15,988 nt of DNA, from contig JACDGF010000007.1 of assembly GCA_013815405.1 (NCBI GenBank), positions 1 through 15,988 of the forward strand, read 5' to 3'. The translations under genes and the position numbers were made by a program. This stretch comes from Caulobacteraceae bacterium. GTDB taxonomy: Bacteria; Pseudomonadota; Alphaproteobacteria; Caulobacterales; Caulobacteraceae. A model generated the notes under the pieces. It saw nothing but the letters and a program-made list of their open reading frames with translations, had not been told where the DNA came from and did no database searches. Of the stretch, positions 14,459-15,988 are shown one piece after another. How positions within the stretch are numbered: position 1 is the first letter of the stretch; each line of letters begins with the position of its first letter.

Positions 14459-15988
14459 CGAGGCCCTCCGCCGCCAGCGGTGCCGCGAGTGGAAAAACCC
14501 GAAAGCGCTCGCGCCAGCGCGGCCTTGTCGAGTAGATCCAAGTCCTCCGGCGTCGCCTGGACAATACAGGTCGGGGCGAAGGTCGCGATGCACGGTTCGC
14601 CCGCGTCGCGGGCTCGTCGAAGGCATCGGTCGATGAGAGTCGGAAAGGAAAACGACCCTGGAGATTGCCGCAGCACATCCCGCAAGGTGGCGCAATCGAC
14701 GCCCAGGGCGCCCGCCGCCCCGATGTCGGCCGAAAACCGGCCCGATTGGAGTTCTTCGTTGAAGCGGTCCACGGGGTGTCTCAGATAGATCGTGGACTGG
14801 CCTTCCTGATGGATGACGGTCACGGCTGGGATTCTGAGCCCGGGCGCCCTCGCCGCGCCGCCTTCGCCGATTTCCGCCCCCAGAAAACAGCCGCCCAGAG
14901 CGAAAATGCACTCTTCCTGGCTCTCGGAGATCGCTCGCAGAGAGTCCGTCACCGTGAGCACCATGTCCCGCGACGCGTCCGTCCCAGCCGCCGCGAGGGC
15001 CGCCGGCGAGATTCGAAAGGTCCGCTCCTCAGCCAAGGACCCTACCCCCCCCGGAAGGATGCCGGTCGTCGGGTCCGCCCTTGGGGAAACGTCGCGCGAT
15101 CCCAGGGCGCCGCCGATGAAGTCGCCTTCGAGCGCTTCATCATGGTGGAGGATCACGCCGCGGACGTCGGCGGCCTCCCGCGCCGTTTTTCGGAACACGC
15201 CGATTGCCTGGCTCTCGATGCCGGCGGCCCCATAGGCCTCCAACTCGTCGTAGGCCTGGGATAGGGCGTCGAACCCGTATTCCATCACGACATTCAGCCA
15301 ACGCCGGACGCCGCCGCGGGTGGCGCGGTTGTAGGCCAAGGCCCTGGACCGGATTCGGGGCGACAGAAGGTTCAGCACGGTGAGGTCGCGGGATTGCAGC
15401 AGGAAGCGGGCGATGAGGCGGTCGATCTGCGCTTCGTAGAGGCCCGCGGCCTTCAGTTCGGCCAAGGCGATCACATAGCCGTCGGCGCGGGCGTGGCGCG
15501 CATGGCCGGCGCCGTCGATGATATATAATCGGGGCTTGGCGGAAGGCCCGGTCAGGCCCGTGCAAAGGGCGGCCGCCGTCTCCAATCCGGCCGGCAGGCG
15601 CAGCTGGTCGGCGAAGACAACGGTGGATCCGTCGCCGAACCCGCTGGCCAACACCTCCCTCATGACCGATCCGACGATGGGGGGGGTGTGGGGCGCGAAG
15701 TGCCGCACGGCCTGCCCGCCGACCTCCACGGATCGCAGATAGGAGAGGCCCAGCTCGAATCTCTCCACCTCTCGCGCCTGGGCGAAGAATCCTTCGGACA
15801 ACGGCGTGGTGGGAATGGGCAGGTCCGAAGGCTCCCTGGGAGGGGGCGGAGCGCCCTCGGGGGTGAACAGGGCCGAACGCATGTGGATGACGTCCCCCAC
15901 CCGCCCCAGACTGAATCGGTCCGGTTTGACGCGGTAAAAGTACGAGGTGTTGGGCAGGGGCGCGCGCCGGATGCCCGCGGCAAGGCAG
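14455..15988 (-). CDS. Large unknown protein coupled to a glycosyltransferase (5' end outside window)
   Basis: I do not recognise this protein. At least 510 residues are visible, and the frame is still open and codon-biased at the right edge (reading NTSYFYRVKPDRFSLGR before the first GTG at 15900), so the true start is probably outside the window. GTG 15900 and ATG 15882 are internal alternatives. The sequence looks like a soluble alpha/beta protein: TVVFADQLRLPAGLETAAAL, KPRLYIIDGAGH, then a helical stretch (LYEAQIDRLIARFLLQSRD), DVRGVILHHDEALEG, CIFALGGCFLGAEIGEGG and a C-terminal helix. LQSRDLTVLNLLSP shares DLTVLNL with the start of the helical protein at 9920-10588. There is no membrane segment. 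Its stop overlaps the GT4 start (ATGA), which suggests a linked role in glycan synthesis. Confidence 0.75.
   Translation of the reverse strand, partial: CLAAGIRRAPLPNTSYFYRVKPDRFSLGRVGDVIHMRSALFTPEGAPPPPREPSDLPIPTTPLSEGFFAQAREVERFELGLSYLRSVEVGGQAVRHFAPHTPPIVGSVMREVLASGFGDGSTVVFADQLRLPAGLETAAALCTGLTGPSAKPRLYIIDGAGHARHARADGYVIALAELKAAGLYEAQIDRLIARFLLQSRDLTVLNLLSPRIRSRALAYNRATRGGVRRWLNVVMEYGFDALSQAYDELEAYGAAGIESQAIGVFRKTAREAADVRGVILHHDEALEGDFIGGALGSRDVSPRADPTTGILPGGVGSLAEERTFRISPAALAAAGTDASRDMVLTVTDSLRAISESQEECIFALGGCFLGAEIGEGGAARAPGLRIPAVTVIHQEGQSTIYLRHPVDRFNEELQSGRFSADIGAAGALGVDCATLRDVLRQSPGSFSFPTLIDRCLRRARDAGEPCIATFAPTCIVQATPEDLDLLDKAALARALSGFSTRGTAGGGGPR

Noticed and set aside
12935..14911. 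A longer 658-aa form of the GT4 enzyme
   Set aside because: The extension overlaps the upstream gene out of frame. ATG 14458, with the ATGA overlap, is natural.

Overview
The window looks like a chromosomal segment from a high-GC alphaproteobacterium. It most resembles the Caulobacterales (Caulobacter/Phenylobacterium/Brevundimonas type). The reasons are strong G/C bias at third codon positions, a trigger factor gene just downstream of tRNA-Leu, and several promoter-like sites resembling the Caulobacter TTGACG/GCTA-type boxes. The genus assignment is inference; no 16S rRNA or comparable marker is present. No IS element, phage gene, integrase or CRISPR array was seen.

Left edge (1-2.4 kb): the 5' part of tig (trigger factor, minus strand, running off the left edge), its leader with two tandem hairpins, tRNA-Leu(UAG) with an encoded CCA, and a plus-strand NodB-type polysaccharide deacetylase-like gene. 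That gene converges on an acyl carrier protein gene across a nested inverted repeat.

2.4-7.0 kb: a divergently transcribed acyl group. An 85-aa ACP lies on the minus strand. On the plus strand are a GSC-motif (SGNH/GSCFA-like) protein, a broken receiver-domain remnant, an orphan hypB, a fatty-acyl-AMP-ligase-type adenylating enzyme and a small charged protein. Three consecutive genes here carry lesions: an in-frame TAA in the GSC protein, an in-frame TGA in the receiver remnant, and a K-to-T change in the HypB NKxD motif together with loss of the usual N-terminal Cys motif. This points to local decay, or to sequence error.

7.0-16.0 kb: all minus strand, a glycan assembly and sulfation region. 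In transcription order: a 510-aa+ unknown protein running off the right edge, a GT4-type glycosyltransferase, a Stf0-like sulfotransferase, a second-family sulfotransferase (PKTGCTT type), a small Gly-rich protein, a helical hypothetical protein, a large helical-repeat/GT4 fusion, and a second Stf0-like sulfotransferase. Start/stop overlaps (ATGA) or 1-bp gaps couple unknown->GT and helical protein->GT->sulfotransferase.

Working interpretation (inference): a cell-surface glycan is assembled by the GT4 enzymes and decorated with sulfate by three PAPS-dependent transferases. It may also be trimmed by the deacetylase-like protein and acylated through the ACP/adenylating-enzyme/GSC-protein set. 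Three sulfotransferases in under 6 kb, in an apparently ordinary chromosomal context, is the most distinctive feature of the window.
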